A DNA stretch of 64,000 nucleotides from Klebsiella pneumoniae (GCA_945873095.1 CAMCBU010000001.1:62001-126000); one strand, 5' to 3'; shown: positions 43,055 through 55,726, counted from the first letter of the stretch. Notes: generated by a model not told the origin, from the sequence alone. Program-made: numbers and translations.

Positions 43055-44599
43055 ATGGTCGGATTGCTACGCCAAGGACATTTTCTCGGCTCCAAGTTGC
43101 GCAGTCTGCGCAAACGCAACGGCCTGACCCTCGATGAAGTCTCGGCGCGTTGCATCCAACTCAACTCCGAACATGCTCCGTCGGTGTCTTACCTCAGCAT
43201 GGTCGAGACCGGCAAACGCGTCCCGTCCGCCCAGATGCTCGAGGTGCTCGCGCAAGTTTTCGGTAAAGACGTCGGCTGGTTCCTCGATCGAACCGAAGCG
43301 CAACCGGCGAGCCCGCCGCGCAAAGGCCGAGGTGGCGTCGCCACGGTGATGCCGCTGGAACCCGCGTTTCTGTTCTCCAAAGAATTGCTGCAATCGGCGC
43401 TCCCGGAACTGCTAGCCCAGACCGGCACGAGTGGTCGGCAGTTCGCTCGCCTGCTCGTGCGCGTCTGGCAGGAGGCCCGTCAAAACGATTTCCCCGATAT
43501 CGAACGAGCCGCCGAATCGGTCGGCCGGCGTCGCATGCCGCTCACGCTCGAAGATGTACTCAAGATCGCCACCGACCTCGGCCTGCTGATTCGATGGGTC
43601 GACGAGGATCGCCGCAACCCACAGTCGAAGTTGCTGCGTGCGCGCTTCGAAACGCCGGGCACGATCGTCATCAATCGGCGTTTACGCGGCCAAGAAGCAC
43701 GCCTCAAATACACGCTGGCCTTTTTCATCGGCCACAAGATCCTGCATGGCGCCGACGGTGTCGTGCCGCCGCACAGCGTGACCGGGGCCACCGCAGAAGA
43801 ACCGACGACCGTCGATGCCGCCTCGATGGCGCCGCGCGATGTGCTACTCGCTTGGCGCGACTTCGAGTGCAGCGCCTTCGCCGGCGCGCTGCTCTGCCCC
43901 AAACAACCGCTGCGTCAATTTCTGGTACGCGAGCATCATGAGATTGCCGCCTGCGACAAACTCGGGGTCACTCCGGCGGTCATGATGCGCCGGATGACGG
44001 CCGTCTCGCCGTATCGCCACTGGCATTTCTTTGACGGTTACTCACCCGGGTTCTTGCGGGCCGTCTATCGCGGCAATGGTATTCCGCTACCGTGGGGCAA
44101 CATGAGTCTGGTGCCCGATCCGTGCCCGAACTGGGCGGTTTTTCGGCTACTGCGAGATACGCCCGAGTCGCGCGCGGCCGAGCACAAACCGGTTTCGCAG
44201 ATCTCGATCATGCGCGATGGCGGTGAACCGAAGCTCTATTGCTGCCATTCGCTGCGCACCCGGGATGCGGCCGACGTTTCGCACGTCTTGTCCGTCGGGG
44301 TGGATCTCGCGCCAGCTCTCGAGGCACAAGGACTCGATGCGCACGCGCTGATTGCGATGATCGACGAGAGTTGTCGCCGGGGTAAAGGAGTCGGCAAGGT
44401 TCCGCCCGAGGCTGCAGCCGCGATTCGTACTGCGAGCCATGTGCTGAATATAGCGTGGGTCGCGCGGGCGCTCGAATCACCGGCGAGCGTCATCTGTCCG
44501 CGCAGCAGCGGCTGCCCGCGCGAGGTCAGCTGCGGCGACGCTCCGCTCGTCCGCGATCTGCGATCAACATCGCGAGCTCCAGCGACTGCTCGTAGTTGA
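43055..44599 (+). CDS. XRE-type regulator, RamB/ScfR-like (acetate or short-chain acyl response)
   Basis: 514 residues. Residues about 8-70 form an XRE helix-turn-helix (LGSKLRSLRKRNGLTLDEV, VSYLSMVETGKRVPSAQMLEVLAQVFG). The middle has an IrrE/ImmA-like region (RARFETPGTIVINRRLRGQEARLKYTLAFFIGHKILHG). The C-terminal domain with a cysteine cluster (VICPRSSGCPREVSCGD) resembles the region seen in RamB-type regulators and DUF3612/DUF2083 proteins. It diverges from aceB, as such regulators of glyoxylate-shunt genes do. No ribosome site precedes the ATG. Its last 74 bases overlap the convergent DAHP synthase gene. Confidence 0.82.
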   Translation: MVGLLRQGHFLGSKLRSLRKRNGLTLDEVSARCIQLNSEHAPSVSYLSMVETGKRVPSAQMLEVLAQVFGKDVGWFLDRTEAQPASPPRKGRGGVATVMPLEPAFLFSKELLQSALPELLAQTGTSGRQFARLLVRVWQEARQNDFPDIERAAESVGRRRMPLTLEDVLKIATDLGLLIRWVDEDRRNPQSKLLRARFETPGTIVINRRLRGQEARLKYTLAFFIGHKILHGADGVVPPHSVTGATAEEPTTVDAASMAPRDVLLAWRDFECSAFAGALLCPKQPLRQFLVREHHEIAACDKLGVTPAVMMRRMTAVSPYRHWHFFDGYSPGFLRAVYRGNGIPLPWGNMSLVPDPCPNWAVFRLLRDTPESRAAEHKPVSQISIMRDGGEPKLYCCHSLRTRDAADVSHVLSVGVDLAPALEAQGLDAHALIAMIDESCRRGKGVGKVPPEAAAAIRTASHVLNIAWVARALESPASVICPRSSGCPREVSCGDAPLVRDLRSTSRAPATARS

Positions 44600-45890
44600 G
44601 GCGCGGGTCCACCGTGGATTTGTAGGCGCGCTGCAGATCGGTATCCGACAGACCGCGTGCGCCACCGGTGCACTCGGTGACGTCCTCGCCGGTCAACTCG
44701 ATGTGTACACCGCCCAAGTGCGAGCCGAGATCCCGATGGATTTGAAAACTCAGCTCGAGTTCTTTGAGGATGTTCTCGAAACGCCGCGTCTTCAGACCAC
44801 TTTGACTGTTCTCGGTATTACCGTGCATGGGATCGCAGACCCACAGCACCGAGTGACCCGTCGCGCGAACCGCTTGGATGGCCTTGGGCAAAGCCGTCTC
44901 GATGTCCTTGGCGCCAAAGCGATGAATCAAGGTGAGCTTACCCGGCACGTTCTGCGGGTTGAGCGTGGTGACCAATCGCTGCAACCAACCGGCGTCCATC
45001 GCCGTGCCGATCTTGATACCGATCGGATTGGCAATGCCGCGACAATATTCGACATGCGCGCCATCGAGCTGCGCCGTGCGCATTCCGATCCAAGGCATGT
45101 GCGTCGAGAGGTTGTACCAACGCTGCGAGCGTGGAATGAACCGCGTTTGCGCCTGTTCGTAGTGCAGAATCAACGCCTCGTGACTCGAGTAGAACTCGGC
45201 CCGCAAGGCCTGATGCACTTCCTTCGCACTGATGGTTTCGAAAAACTCGAGGCCATCGGCCACCGAGGCCACGATCCGCTCGTACTCGGCTTTCAGGGGC
45301 GAGTGACCGACGAACCCCAAGTCCCAATATTCGGGATGATGCAGGTCGGCAAAACCGCCATCGATCAGCGCGCGAACGAAGTTCAAGGTCAGCGCCGCAC
45401 GCTCGTAACCCCGCAGCAACAGATCGGGGTCCGGTTGTCGTGATTCAGGGGTGAATTCCGAGCCGTTGACGATATCGCCGCGGTAGGAGGGCAGTGTCAC
45501 TCCATCGCGCGTTTCGGTGTCGGCCGAGCGAGGCTTGGCGTACTGCCCGGCCATCCGACCGACGCGGATGATCGGCTTCTTCATGCCGTGCGTGAGCACG
45601 AGACTCATCTGCAGCAAAATCTTCAGCCGGGTTGCGATCTTGTCGGACTGGCAATCGTCGAAACTCTCAGCGCAGTCGCCGCCCTGCAACAGGAAGCTCT
45701 CACCGCGTTGGGCAGCCGCGAGATCCTCGCGCAAACGCTCGACTTCCCACGAGACCACGATCGGCGGCAGCCGCGACAGCTTCGCTACCGCCTCGAGCAG
45801 CGCAACGGGGTCGGGATACGACGGCTGCTGCTGCGCAGGTCGGGTTTGCCAACTGGTCGGATTCCAAGCCTGATGTTCGGGGGTTTTCAT
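44526..45890 (-). CDS. Class II 3-deoxy-7-phosphoheptulonate synthase
   Basis: 454 residues, the class II (plant, Mycobacterium, Pseudomonas PhzC) size. Typical segments: FLLQGGDCAESFDDC, GRMAGQYAKPRS, GFVGHSPLKAEY, HMPWIGMRTAQLDGAHVEYCRGIANPIGIK, HRFGAKDIETALPK and VCDPMHGNTENSQSGLKTRRF. First step of the shikimate pathway, from erythrose 4-phosphate and phosphoenolpyruvate. It is not near other aromatic-pathway genes. The 3' end overlaps the regulator gene for 74 bases on the opposite strand. Confidence 0.96.
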   Translation of the reverse strand: MKTPEHQAWNPTSWQTRPAQQQPSYPDPVALLEAVAKLSRLPPIVVSWEVERLREDLAAAQRGESFLLQGGDCAESFDDCQSDKIATRLKILLQMSLVLTHGMKKPIIRVGRMAGQYAKPRSADTETRDGVTLPSYRGDIVNGSEFTPESRQPDPDLLLRGYERAALTLNFVRALIDGGFADLHHPEYWDLGFVGHSPLKAEYERIVASVADGLEFFETISAKEVHQALRAEFYSSHEALILHYEQAQTRFIPRSQRWYNLSTHMPWIGMRTAQLDGAHVEYCRGIANPIGIKIGTAMDAGWLQRLVTTLNPQNVPGKLTLIHRFGAKDIETALPKAIQAVRATGHSVLWVCDPMHGNTENSQSGLKTRRFENILKELELSFQIHRDLGSHLGGVHIELTGEDVTECTGGARGLSDTDLQRAYKSTVDPRLNYEQSLELAMLIADRGRAERRRS

Positions 45891-45902
45891 GAGGTGGCGA
45901 TT

Positions 45903-46709
45903 CTATGCGGTTTCGGCAGCCGTTTTAACGGCCTTCTCGGCGATTTTCGCCTCCCGCCACAACGCTTCCCACGCATCGAGGCCCAATTGCTCGAGCTGCA
46001 AGCCGCGATCGCGCGCCAACGACTCCATGCACCGAAAGCGGCTCTCGAACTTGGTGTTCGCCTGACGCAGTGCGGCTTCCGGATCGAGTTGCAGATGCCG
46101 CGCCCAGTTAGCGACGACGAACAGCAGGTCGCCGAGCTCCTCGCTCTGACGCTCGACCGACTGTCGCTCGCGCAAAGTTTCCTCGAACTCGCCGAGTTCC
46201 TCGTCGAGTTTGGCGCGCATGTGCGAGGCGTCCGGCCAATCGAAGTGCACGCGGGCCGCTCGCTTGCCGAGTTTCACCGCTCGAGTGAGCGCCGGTAGCG
46301 CACGAGCGACCCCATCCAGCGTGCCCTGCTCGCCAGCCTCAGCGCGCTCGTTTTGTTTGTAACGCTCCCACGCGCGACTCTGCTGCTCGGCGGTCAAATC
46401 GGGAGTTTCGCCGAACACATGCGGGTGACGTCGCACCAGCTTATCGGCGATAGCTCGAGCGACATCGTCGAAATCGAACTGACCGGCCTCCTCGGCGATC
46501 CGCGCGAGAAAGACCACCTGATACAACAGGTCGCCGAGTTCATCACGAACCGCCGCCACGTCGTCGCGCTCGATGGCATCGGCGACTTCAAAAGCTTCCT
46601 CGAGCGTGTGCGGCACGATGCTGCGCATCGTTTGCTCGAGATCCCAAGCGCAACCGCCTTGCGGGTCCCGCAGACGTCGCATCACCGCCAAGAGCTGATC
46701 CATCGACAT
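45903..46709 (-). CDS. mazG: Nucleoside triphosphate pyrophosphohydrolase
   Basis: 268 residues, from the ATG at 46709, two bases past the NUDIX stop. Two MazG repeats: the first has CAWDLEQTMRSIVPHTLEEAFEVADAIERDD and ELGDLLYQVVFLARIAEE, the second has LDEELGEFEETLRE and EELGDLLFVVANWAR, both with the EExxE-x12-28-ExxD metal sites. Cleans up damaged or excess nucleotides and can affect ppGpp. DAHP synthase follows 13 bases later. Confidence 0.96.
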   Translation of the reverse strand: MSMDQLLAVMRRLRDPQGGCAWDLEQTMRSIVPHTLEEAFEVADAIERDDVAAVRDELGDLLYQVVFLARIAEEAGQFDFDDVARAIADKLVRRHPHVFGETPDLTAEQQSRAWERYKQNERAEAGEQGTLDGVARALPALTRAVKLGKRAARVHFDWPDASHMRAKLDEELGEFEETLRERQSVERQSEELGDLLFVVANWARHLQLDPEAALRQANTKFESRFRCMESLARDRGLQLEQLGLDAWEALWREAKIAEKAVKTAAETA

Positions 46710-46711
46710 GC

Positions 46712-47374
46712 TCAACGATCCTCACCACGCAACACGCGATACAGCGTCAACAACATGCCGGCAGTGGCACCCCAGATATGGTGGGGGCCGAACGGCACAT
46801 CCGTCAGCTCGACCTCCGCGCCCTGAAAATGCCGGCTCCGACGGACATGATTGCGCTCATCGAGCAGATGCCGCAGCGGCATCTCGAACACCTCGGCAAC
46901 CTCGGCCGGATCGAGTTGCAGATCGAACCCGGGCTGGATGAAACCCACCACCGGCGTCACGCGATAGCCGCTGATGATCAGGTGATCCGGAAGAAAGCCG
47001 GCCAACGCGATCCGCGTGCGGGACAAACCGATTTCCTCCTCGGTCTCACGCAGTGCGGCGCTGGTGATGTCGCGATCCAGTGGATCGACTCGACCGCCGG
47101 GAAAGCTGATCTGACCGGCATGCTGCGACAAGTGATCGGCGCGCCGAGTCAACAAAATGGTGAGACCCGTTTCGTGCTCGACGATCGGCACCAACACCGC
47201 AGCAGGCGTCGGTCGCTCCGGAAAGAAAACACGCAGCTCCGCGCGACGCTCGGGAGTCAAAGCGCCGTAACGCCAATCCTCGCGCGGCGTGGCGCAAGGC
47301 TCGCGCAACACGGAGGCACAAATGCGCGCTTTGAGAGACGCATCGTCGAGTGAAACCAGATCAAGGGAATTCAT
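46712..47374 (-). CDS. NUDIX hydrolase, CoA pyrophosphatase (NudL) type
   Basis: 220 residues. The NUDIX box reads GGRVDPLDRDITSAALRETEEEIGL, including REXXEEXG; the family's first acidic residue is Asp instead of Glu. A second family marker, LLTRRADHLSQHAGQISFPGG, precedes it, the layout of the CoA pyrophosphatase subgroup. Hydrolyses CoA to phosphopantetheine and ADP. Start 45 bases from the divergent purB; TAGAAT at 47389-47394 on the minus strand may be its -10. Confidence 0.92.
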   Translation of the reverse strand: MNSLDLVSLDDASLKARICASVLREPCATPREDWRYGALTPERRAELRVFFPERPTPAAVLVPIVEHETGLTILLTRRADHLSQHAGQISFPGGRVDPLDRDITSAALRETEEEIGLSRTRIALAGFLPDHLIISGYRVTPVVGFIQPGFDLQLDPAEVAEVFEMPLRHLLDERNHVRRSRHFQGAEVELTDVPFGPHHIWGATAGMLLTLYRVLRGEDR

Positions 47375-47419
47375 GGGGTATCATGCGGATTCTACTCCAT
47401 CCCTGCCGGTCTGATCCGA

Positions 47420-48790
47420 ATGTCACTCGACGCACTCGATGCTCTCTCGCCCCTCGATGGCCGCTACGCCAAAAGCACGGCGCCCTTGCGTGCACAACTA
47501 TCGGAGGGCGCTCTGATCCGCGAACGAATTCGCATCGAGGCGGATTGGTTGGTGTTCCTTGCGGATACGCGACCGGCGGGTCTGCCGGCAGCGACGCAGA
47601 TCACCCGTGCGGTGCGCGATGTCGTCGTCGAGCTCGCCAAAGCGCCACCCGCTACCGCCGCGGCGGCCGTCAAGGCGATCGAGCAGCGCACCAACCACGA
47701 CGTGAAAGCCGTCGAGTATTACGTCCGCGACCAGCTCGCTTCGGCGGGCGCCTCACCCGAGCTACTCGAACTCGTGCATGTCGGTTGCACCTCCGAGGAC
47801 ATCAACAACCTCGCTTATGCCCGTCTGCTTCGCGATGCGCGTAGCCTGATGCTCGCCGAGTTTCGTGCCATCTTGCTGCAACTGCAGCAGTTCTCGATGC
47901 AACATGCCGAACTGCCGATGCTCTCGCGCACGCATGGTCAAACGGCCAGCCCGACGACGCTCGGCAAAGAATGGTCGAACGTGGCGGCCCGACTCACGCG
48001 CGGGATCGATCGCTGGAGCAAGGTCGCCGTGCTCGGCAAATGGAACGGCGCCGTTGGCAATTTCAACGCGCAAGTGGCGGCGGCGCCGCAGGACGATTGG
48101 GCCGCGCTCTCGCGCCGCTTCGTCGAGTCGATGGGACTTGACCACAACGCACTCACCACGCAAATCGAACCGCATGATTGGATCGGCGAGTATGCCGATG
48201 CGCTCGCGGCACTCGATATCGTGCTCATCGATTTCTCGCGCGATGTGTGGGGCTACATCAGTTTGGGTTACCTGAAACAACGCGCTGTCGCGGGCGAAGT
48301 GGGCTCGTCCACCATGCCGCACAAGGTCAACCCCATCGACTTCGAAAACGCCGAGGGCAATCTCGGTATCGCAAACGCCCTGCTGCGGCACTTTGCCGAC
48401 AAACTGCCAATCTCGCGCTGGCAGCGCGACTTGACCGACTCCACGGTGTTGCGCAACCTGGGGGTCGCTCTCGGCCACGTGCTCGTCGCTCAGCGCGCCC
48501 TGCAGCGTGGCCTCGGTAAGATCGAACCGGATCCCGCACGCATGGCGAGCGACCTCGCCGATGCGTGGGAAGTCCTTGGCGAAGCCGTGCAGACCGTGTT
48601 GCGTGCGCGTGGCGTGCCGAACGGCTACGAACTGCTCAAAGACTTCACCCGCGGACGACGGATCGACGGCGCCGCCTATCGCGCTTTCGTTGCCACGCTA
48701 CCGATCGACGAAGCGTCAAAGTCACGACTCGCCGCGATGACACCGGCGAGCTACCTCGGGCTTGCCGTGTCTCTCACGCGCGGCGCTTGA
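47420..48790 (+). CDS. purB: Adenylosuccinate lyase
   Basis: 456 residues (E. coli PurB 456). The fumarase-family signature GSSTMPHKVNPIDFENAEGN is present, with MLSRTHGQTASPTTLGKEW and THDVKA-like NHDVKAVEYYVRD. Cleaves adenylosuccinate and SAICAR in purine synthesis. mnmA begins 10 bases later, so both are likely cotranscribed, as in many Gammaproteobacteria where these genes are neighbours. Confidence 0.98.
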   Translation: MSLDALDALSPLDGRYAKSTAPLRAQLSEGALIRERIRIEADWLVFLADTRPAGLPAATQITRAVRDVVVELAKAPPATAAAAVKAIEQRTNHDVKAVEYYVRDQLASAGASPELLELVHVGCTSEDINNLAYARLLRDARSLMLAEFRAILLQLQQFSMQHAELPMLSRTHGQTASPTTLGKEWSNVAARLTRGIDRWSKVAVLGKWNGAVGNFNAQVAAAPQDDWAALSRRFVESMGLDHNALTTQIEPHDWIGEYADALAALDIVLIDFSRDVWGYISLGYLKQRAVAGEVGSSTMPHKVNPIDFENAEGNLGIANALLRHFADKLPISRWQRDLTDSTVLRNLGVALGHVLVAQRALQRGLGKIEPDPARMASDLADAWEVLGEAVQTVLRARGVPNGYELLKDFTRGRRIDGAAYRAFVATLPIDEASKSRLAAMTPASYLGLAVSLTRGA

Positions 48791-48800
48791 TTCGCGGTCG

Positions 48801-49865
48801 ATGAAGGTTGTCGTCGGTCTCTCAGGCGGCGTCGACTCGGCGGTCGCCGCGTTGCGACTGCGCCGCGAGGGTCACGATCTGCAAGGCCTGTTCATGGCGA
48901 ACTGGGCCGAGGACGACAGCTACTGCACGATCGCCGACGACTACCAAGACGCGAGAGCGGTCTGTCGCGAACTCGACATACCGTTGCATCGGATCGACTT
49001 TGCCGAACAATATCGACAGCGCGTTTTCGATTACTTCCTCACCGAGTATCGCGCCGGCAGAACCCCCAACCCCGATGTGCTCTGCAATCGCGAGATCAAG
49101 TTCGGCGTTTGTCTCGAGCATGTGCGCCGCCTAGGTGGCGAGCGCTTCGCCACGGGTCACTACGCGCGCCGTATCGAGAGTGCGCACGGCGTGGCGCTAC
49201 ACAAAGCGCTCGATCTCGATAAAGACCAGTCGTACTTCCTGCACGCCTTGGAGCTGCCACAACTGCAAGCCGCGTTGTTCCCGATTGGAGAGTCGCGTAA
49301 AGCGGAGATCCGAGCCGAGGCGCGCGCTGCTGGCTTGCCGGTATACGACAAGCCGGACAGCACCGGTATCTGTTTCATCGGCGAGCGACCGTTTCGCGAG
49401 TTTCTCGCGCAGTACGTCACGGAAAATCCCGGCCCGATCGAGACGGCCGAGGGCGAGCGAATCGGCACGCATCGCGGCCTTGCCTTTTACACGCTCGGGC
49501 AACGCGGCGGCCTCGAAATCGGGGGACGGCGCGGTCACGACGAGGCGCCGTGGTACGTGGCTCGCAAGGATCTCGCTCGAAACACCTTGGTCGCGGTGCA
49601 GGGCCACGATCACCCGTTGATGCAAACCCACCGGGTCGCGACCGGGGCTATGCACTGGTTGATCGATCCCCCACGCGACCCGTTCGAGGCGACCGTCAAG
49701 CTGCGTTACCGTCAAGCCGATCAGGCCTGCCGTGTCGAGCTGCAATCGAACGGCAGCATGACGTTGCAGTTCGAGTTGCCGCAGCGGGCGGTGACTCCGG
49801 GCCAGTTCGCCGTTCTGTATCAAGGCACGCGCTGTCTGGGCGGCGCGGTCATCGAATCGCTATAA
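48801..49865 (+). CDS. mnmA: tRNA 2-thiouridylase MnmA
   Basis: 354 residues from the ATG at 48801. PP-loop SGGVDSAVAA at the start (residues 8-13), the catalytic Cys95 in NPDVLCNREIKFG and Cys191 in STGICFIGERPF. Thiolates U34 in tRNAs for Glu, Gln and Lys. A frame-linked upstream extension is unlikely because purB occupies it. Its stop overlaps a perfect TATAAT. Confidence 0.97.
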   Translation: MKVVVGLSGGVDSAVAALRLRREGHDLQGLFMANWAEDDSYCTIADDYQDARAVCRELDIPLHRIDFAEQYRQRVFDYFLTEYRAGRTPNPDVLCNREIKFGVCLEHVRRLGGERFATGHYARRIESAHGVALHKALDLDKDQSYFLHALELPQLQAALFPIGESRKAEIRAEARAAGLPVYDKPDSTGICFIGERPFREFLAQYVTENPGPIETAEGERIGTHRGLAFYTLGQRGGLEIGGRRGHDEAPWYVARKDLARNTLVAVQGHDHPLMQTHRVATGAMHWLIDPPRDPFEATVKLRYRQADQACRVELQSNGSMTLQFELPQRAVTPGQFAVLYQGTRCLGGAVIESL

Positions 49866-49866
49866 T
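49861..49866 (+). promoter_or_regulatory. TATAAT, candidate -10 box of acnA
   Basis: The exact consensus -10 hexamer lies over the mnmA stop codon, 44 bases before the acnA ATG. No good -35 hexamer is found at 16-18 bases, which leaves it tentative. Confidence 0.35.
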
Positions 49867-49910
49867 TTAGACTCGTTTTTGCCCAGTTCACCTGTATCCG
49901 GGGGTTTCCG

Positions 49911-52715
<2,805 letters not shown>

Positions 52716-52731
52716 GGACGAGCAGGCTCGC

Positions 52732-53412
52732 GTGGATGTTCTCGATCAACCGCGCGAGCCTGCCCCACTGCTCGTTTTCTTTGATCTCGACGGTACCATC
52801 ACACGTCGCGATACCCTCTCCGGGTATTTACTCGGTTTCGCGCTGCGGCATCCGGTGCGACTGTTGCGATTCCTGACCGCTCTGCCCGCTCTCGTACGCT
52901 TCGTGATCGATCGGGATCGTGGCCGACTGAAGGGCGCGTTGATCTCGAGCCTCATGGGTGGGCTCGCCCGCCAGACCATCGACGAGTGGAGTCGAGGTTA
53001 TGTGGCAAGCCTGCTCCGGCGCGGGGTGTTCAGTGAAGCGCGCGCGGCGATCGATCGCCATCGCAGCGCCGGCGATCACTTGGTGTTGATGTCCGCTACC
53101 GTCGATCTCTACGTCCCGGCGATCGCCGACGCCCTCGGCTTCAGCGAACACATCTGCACACCTGTGCGCTGGCACGAAGACGGCACGCTCGATGGCGCTC
53201 TGGCCGCCGCCAATGTGCGTGATCATGAGAAAGCCCGCCAACTCAAGCGGGTGGCGTTGCGCCATTCAGGCAAACGCTTGGTAGGCTACGCCAACTCGAT
53301 GCCCGATCTTGAGCACTTGAGACTCGTTGACCGCGCAGTGCTGATCAACCCTGACGAGCGTCTGCGTCGGGCTGCCGGAAAACTTCCAGTCGAATTCAAG
53401 TATTGGTCGTAA
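52732..53412 (+). CDS. HAD-IB family phosphatase
   Basis: 226 residues from a GTG at 52732. Motif I is FFDLDGTITRRDT, motif II is VLMSATVDLYV, and the last motif is VGYANSMPDLEHLRL, where the more common G-D-S is replaced by A-N-S while the later Asp is kept. This is close to the SerB/PgpC-like HAD-IB group with a helical cap (FALRHPVRLLRFLTALPAL). It hydrolyses a small phosphate ester, possibly of a lipid or sugar. Follows acnA by 16 bases and may share its transcript. Confidence 0.86.
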   Translation: MDVLDQPREPAPLLVFFDLDGTITRRDTLSGYLLGFALRHPVRLLRFLTALPALVRFVIDRDRGRLKGALISSLMGGLARQTIDEWSRGYVASLLRRGVFSEARAAIDRHRSAGDHLVLMSATVDLYVPAIADALGFSEHICTPVRWHEDGTLDGALAAANVRDHEKARQLKRVALRHSGKRLVGYANSMPDLEHLRLVDRAVLINPDERLRRAAGKLPVEFKYWS

Positions 53413-53436
53413 TTCCCTGTTTTAAAAGGATTTAAA

Positions 53437-54432
53437 ATGGCGAAGTATATCTACCCGAAGATCCCGTCCTCGGCGATCGAAGCCGCTCCGCCTGAGCTGG
53501 CTCCGCCATCCCGCTCGCGCCGATCGGCGCTGGCCGCGCTCGCGGCAGGTGCCGGCGCCGCCTGCCTCGCCCCACGCTCGATCGCGCAGCCAAGCCCGCT
53601 CCAATCCACTAGCGCAATGCCTGCGTCGACACCACCGCGTTTTCGTCGAAATACCGCGATGTCGGTGAACGAGGCACCGAACAGCTGGGACGAGATCACC
53701 ACCTACAACAACTTTTACGAGTTCGGTCTCGACAAGGCCGATCCGTCCGAACGCGCCGGATCGTTCAAACCCAAGCCATGGTCGGTCGAGATCGCGGGTG
53801 AAGCCGCCAAACCGGGTCGCTATACGCTCGAAGATATCCTCAAGCCCCATGCGCTCGAAGAGCGCATTTATCGCTTCCGCTGCGTCGAGGCGTGGTCGCG
53901 CGTCGTACCGTGGCTCGGCATTCCGTTGAGGGACGTACTCGCGCGCTTCGAACCCAACTCGCGCGCCAAGTTCGTCGAGTTCACGACCTTGCTCGATCCC
54001 AAACAGTTCCCCGGGCAACGCTCTCGCGTCATCGATTGGCCTTACGTCGAGGGTCTGCGCATCGACGAAGCCATGCATCCGCTGACGCTGTTGACCGTGG
54101 GTCTGCACGGACGCTGGCTACCGAACCAGAGCGGTGCGCCACTGCGGCTGATCGTGCCTTGGAAGTATGGATTCAAGAGCATCAAATCGATCGTGAAGAT
54201 TCGCTTCACGGAGCGACAACCGGCCACGAGCTGGAACAAAGCCGCACCCGATGAGTACGGCTTTTTTGCCAACGTCAATCCGGCGGTCGATCACCCGCGC
54301 TGGAGCCAAGCCAAAGAGCGGCGCCTCGGCGGCGGATTGTTCGGCTCGCGCATCGATACTCTGCCATTCAACGGCTACGCCAACGAGGTTGCATCACTGT
54401 ATCGCGGTCTCGACCTGCGTCGCTTTTATTGA
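53437..54432 (+). CDS. msrP: Periplasmic methionine sulfoxide reductase, molybdenum subunit
   Basis: 331 residues with a Tat-type signal ([19 protein letters not shown]). Molybdopterin-binding core: [20 protein letters not shown] with Mo-ligand Cys149, [25 protein letters not shown], and the early segment [15 protein letters not shown], all MsrP (YedY) landmarks. Reduces oxidised methionine in periplasmic proteins. AAAAGGA ribosome site. Ends in a TGATG overlap with msrQ. Confidence 0.96.
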   Translation: MAKYIYPKIPSSAIEAAPPELAPPSRSRRSALAALAAGAGAACLAPRSIAQPSPLQSTSAMPASTPPRFRRNTAMSVNEAPNSWDEITTYNNFYEFGLDKADPSERAGSFKPKPWSVEIAGEAAKPGRYTLEDILKPHALEERIYRFRCVEAWSRVVPWLGIPLRDVLARFEPNSRAKFVEFTTLLDPKQFPGQRSRVIDWPYVEGLRIDEAMHPLTLLTVGLHGRWLPNQSGAPLRLIVPWKYGFKSIKSIVKIRFTERQPATSWNKAAPDEYGFFANVNPAVDHPRWSQAKERRLGGGLFGSRIDTLPFNGYANEVASLYRGLDLRRFY

Positions 54433-55028
54433 TGACGATCGCGGTGGATCCGCGTCGCGCGCGGCGCCGCTCAGAACGACTAGCGCTGCTCGTCGCGCTG
54501 CTGCCACTCGTTTGGATGACGAGTGCTCTGTTGGAAATGTTCGGCCAATCCTTAGGTCCTAACCCCAGTCGAGAACTGTTGCACAGCAGCGGCAAGACGG
54601 CGATCAACGCTCTGTGGCTCACGCTATCGCTGCGACCTTTGCAGCAATTGACCGGTCGTATCGAATTTCTCTGGCTGCGGCGCATGGCCGGACTGACGAG
54701 CTTCGGCTACGCGACACTGCATCTGCTCGTGTACGCCATTTTGGAACTCGGTCTCGACTGGAGCGACCTCGGTAACGAAATTGCAAAACGTCCGTTCATC
54801 ATCGTGGGGTTGATCGCCCTGATCGGCATGATCCCCATGGCGGCGACCTCCACCGACCGGGCGATGCGACGCTTGGGGCGCCGCTGGCAGCAATGGCACT
54901 ACGCCATCTATCCCGTCGCGATTCTCGCGCTATGGCACTACTACTGGCAGGTGAAACTCGATATCACCGAACCACTGATTTATGCGGGCATCCTCGCCCT
55001 TCTGTTCGGATACCGCCGCTACCGCTAA
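54432..55028 (+). CDS. msrQ: MsrP haem-binding membrane subunit
   Basis: 198 residues from the ATG overlapping the msrP stop. Six helices with the ferric-reductase-type histidines in ATLHLLVYAILEL and WQQWHYAIYPVAILALWHYYWQ. Feeds quinol electrons to MsrP. Converges with the YgjP-like gene; the two stop codons overlap. Confidence 0.95.
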   Translation: MTIAVDPRRARRRSERLALLVALLPLVWMTSALLEMFGQSLGPNPSRELLHSSGKTAINALWLTLSLRPLQQLTGRIEFLWLRRMAGLTSFGYATLHLLVYAILELGLDWSDLGNEIAKRPFIIVGLIALIGMIPMAATSTDRAMRRLGRRWQQWHYAIYPVAILALWHYYWQVKLDITEPLIYAGILALLFGYRRYR

Positions 55029-55726
55029 CGAAACACCCACTGCGGTACCTGCTGCCAGCCGCGCGTGAGTGCCTGATCGAGTTCGCGCCAACTCGGACAC
55101 ACCGCCTCGACCGCTCGCCAGTAGCGCTCCGAGTGATTCATATGTCGGGTATGTACCAATTCATGCAGCATCAAATAATCGAGCACCTCGGGCGGCTGGA
55201 ACGCGCCACATAGATTCAAACTGATGACGCCGCGCCGCGAACACGACCCCCAGCGAGTGCGCTGCCGACGCAATTGCATCGAGTCGTAATGAAACCCGTA
55301 CCGATCCGCCAATCGCTCGAGTCGGCTTTCGAAGTGCGGACGTAGATAACCACGTAACCAGTCGATCAACAGCGCTCTCGACTCAGCGCGACTCGCGCGC
55401 TCGCCGACATGCAAGCGGAGTTGTCGCTCGGGCAGTTCCAAGCAATACGATCGCGTGGCGGCAGTGGCGGCTTCAGTCACCCGCCACTCTTCACCCAGCG
55501 CCGCGAGGCTCAGTCGTGGTGGTGGAAACGGCTCGGCCACCCATTGCTGCAAGCGCTCGGCGCGGCGGGCATCCATCCATCGTCGATGGCGGGCGATGAA
55601 GTCATCGACGATCGCACCTGGGGCGTACAACGGGACGACGATCTCGATGTGCCCATCTAAGTGCACTCGGGCCGACAGCCGCCGCGCCCGGCGGCTGCGA
55701 CGAATCTCGATCGGCAACTCGGTCAT
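55025..55726 (-). CDS. YgjP-like metallopeptidase (M48/DUF45)
   Basis: 233 residues from the ATG at 55726. The zinc motif is His188-Glu189-x2-His192 in LMLHELVHTRHMNHSERYW, the usual HExxH-x5-H-S-x-x-F/Y-W pattern. The middle has RWGSCSRRGVISLNLCG and the start IEIRRSRRARRLSARVHLDG. Cytoplasmic or unknown location. Related proteins of unknown physiological substrate are widespread. Converges with msrQ and diverges from threonine aldolase with 42 bases between starts. Confidence 0.9.
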   Translation of the reverse strand: MTELPIEIRRSRRARRLSARVHLDGHIEIVVPLYAPGAIVDDFIARHRRWMDARRAERLQQWVAEPFPPPRLSLAALGEEWRVTEAATAATRSYCLELPERQLRLHVGERASRAESRALLIDWLRGYLRPHFESRLERLADRYGFHYDSMQLRRQRTRWGSCSRRGVISLNLCGAFQPPEVLDYLMLHELVHTRHMNHSERYWRAVEAVCPSWRELDQALTRGWQQVPQWVFR

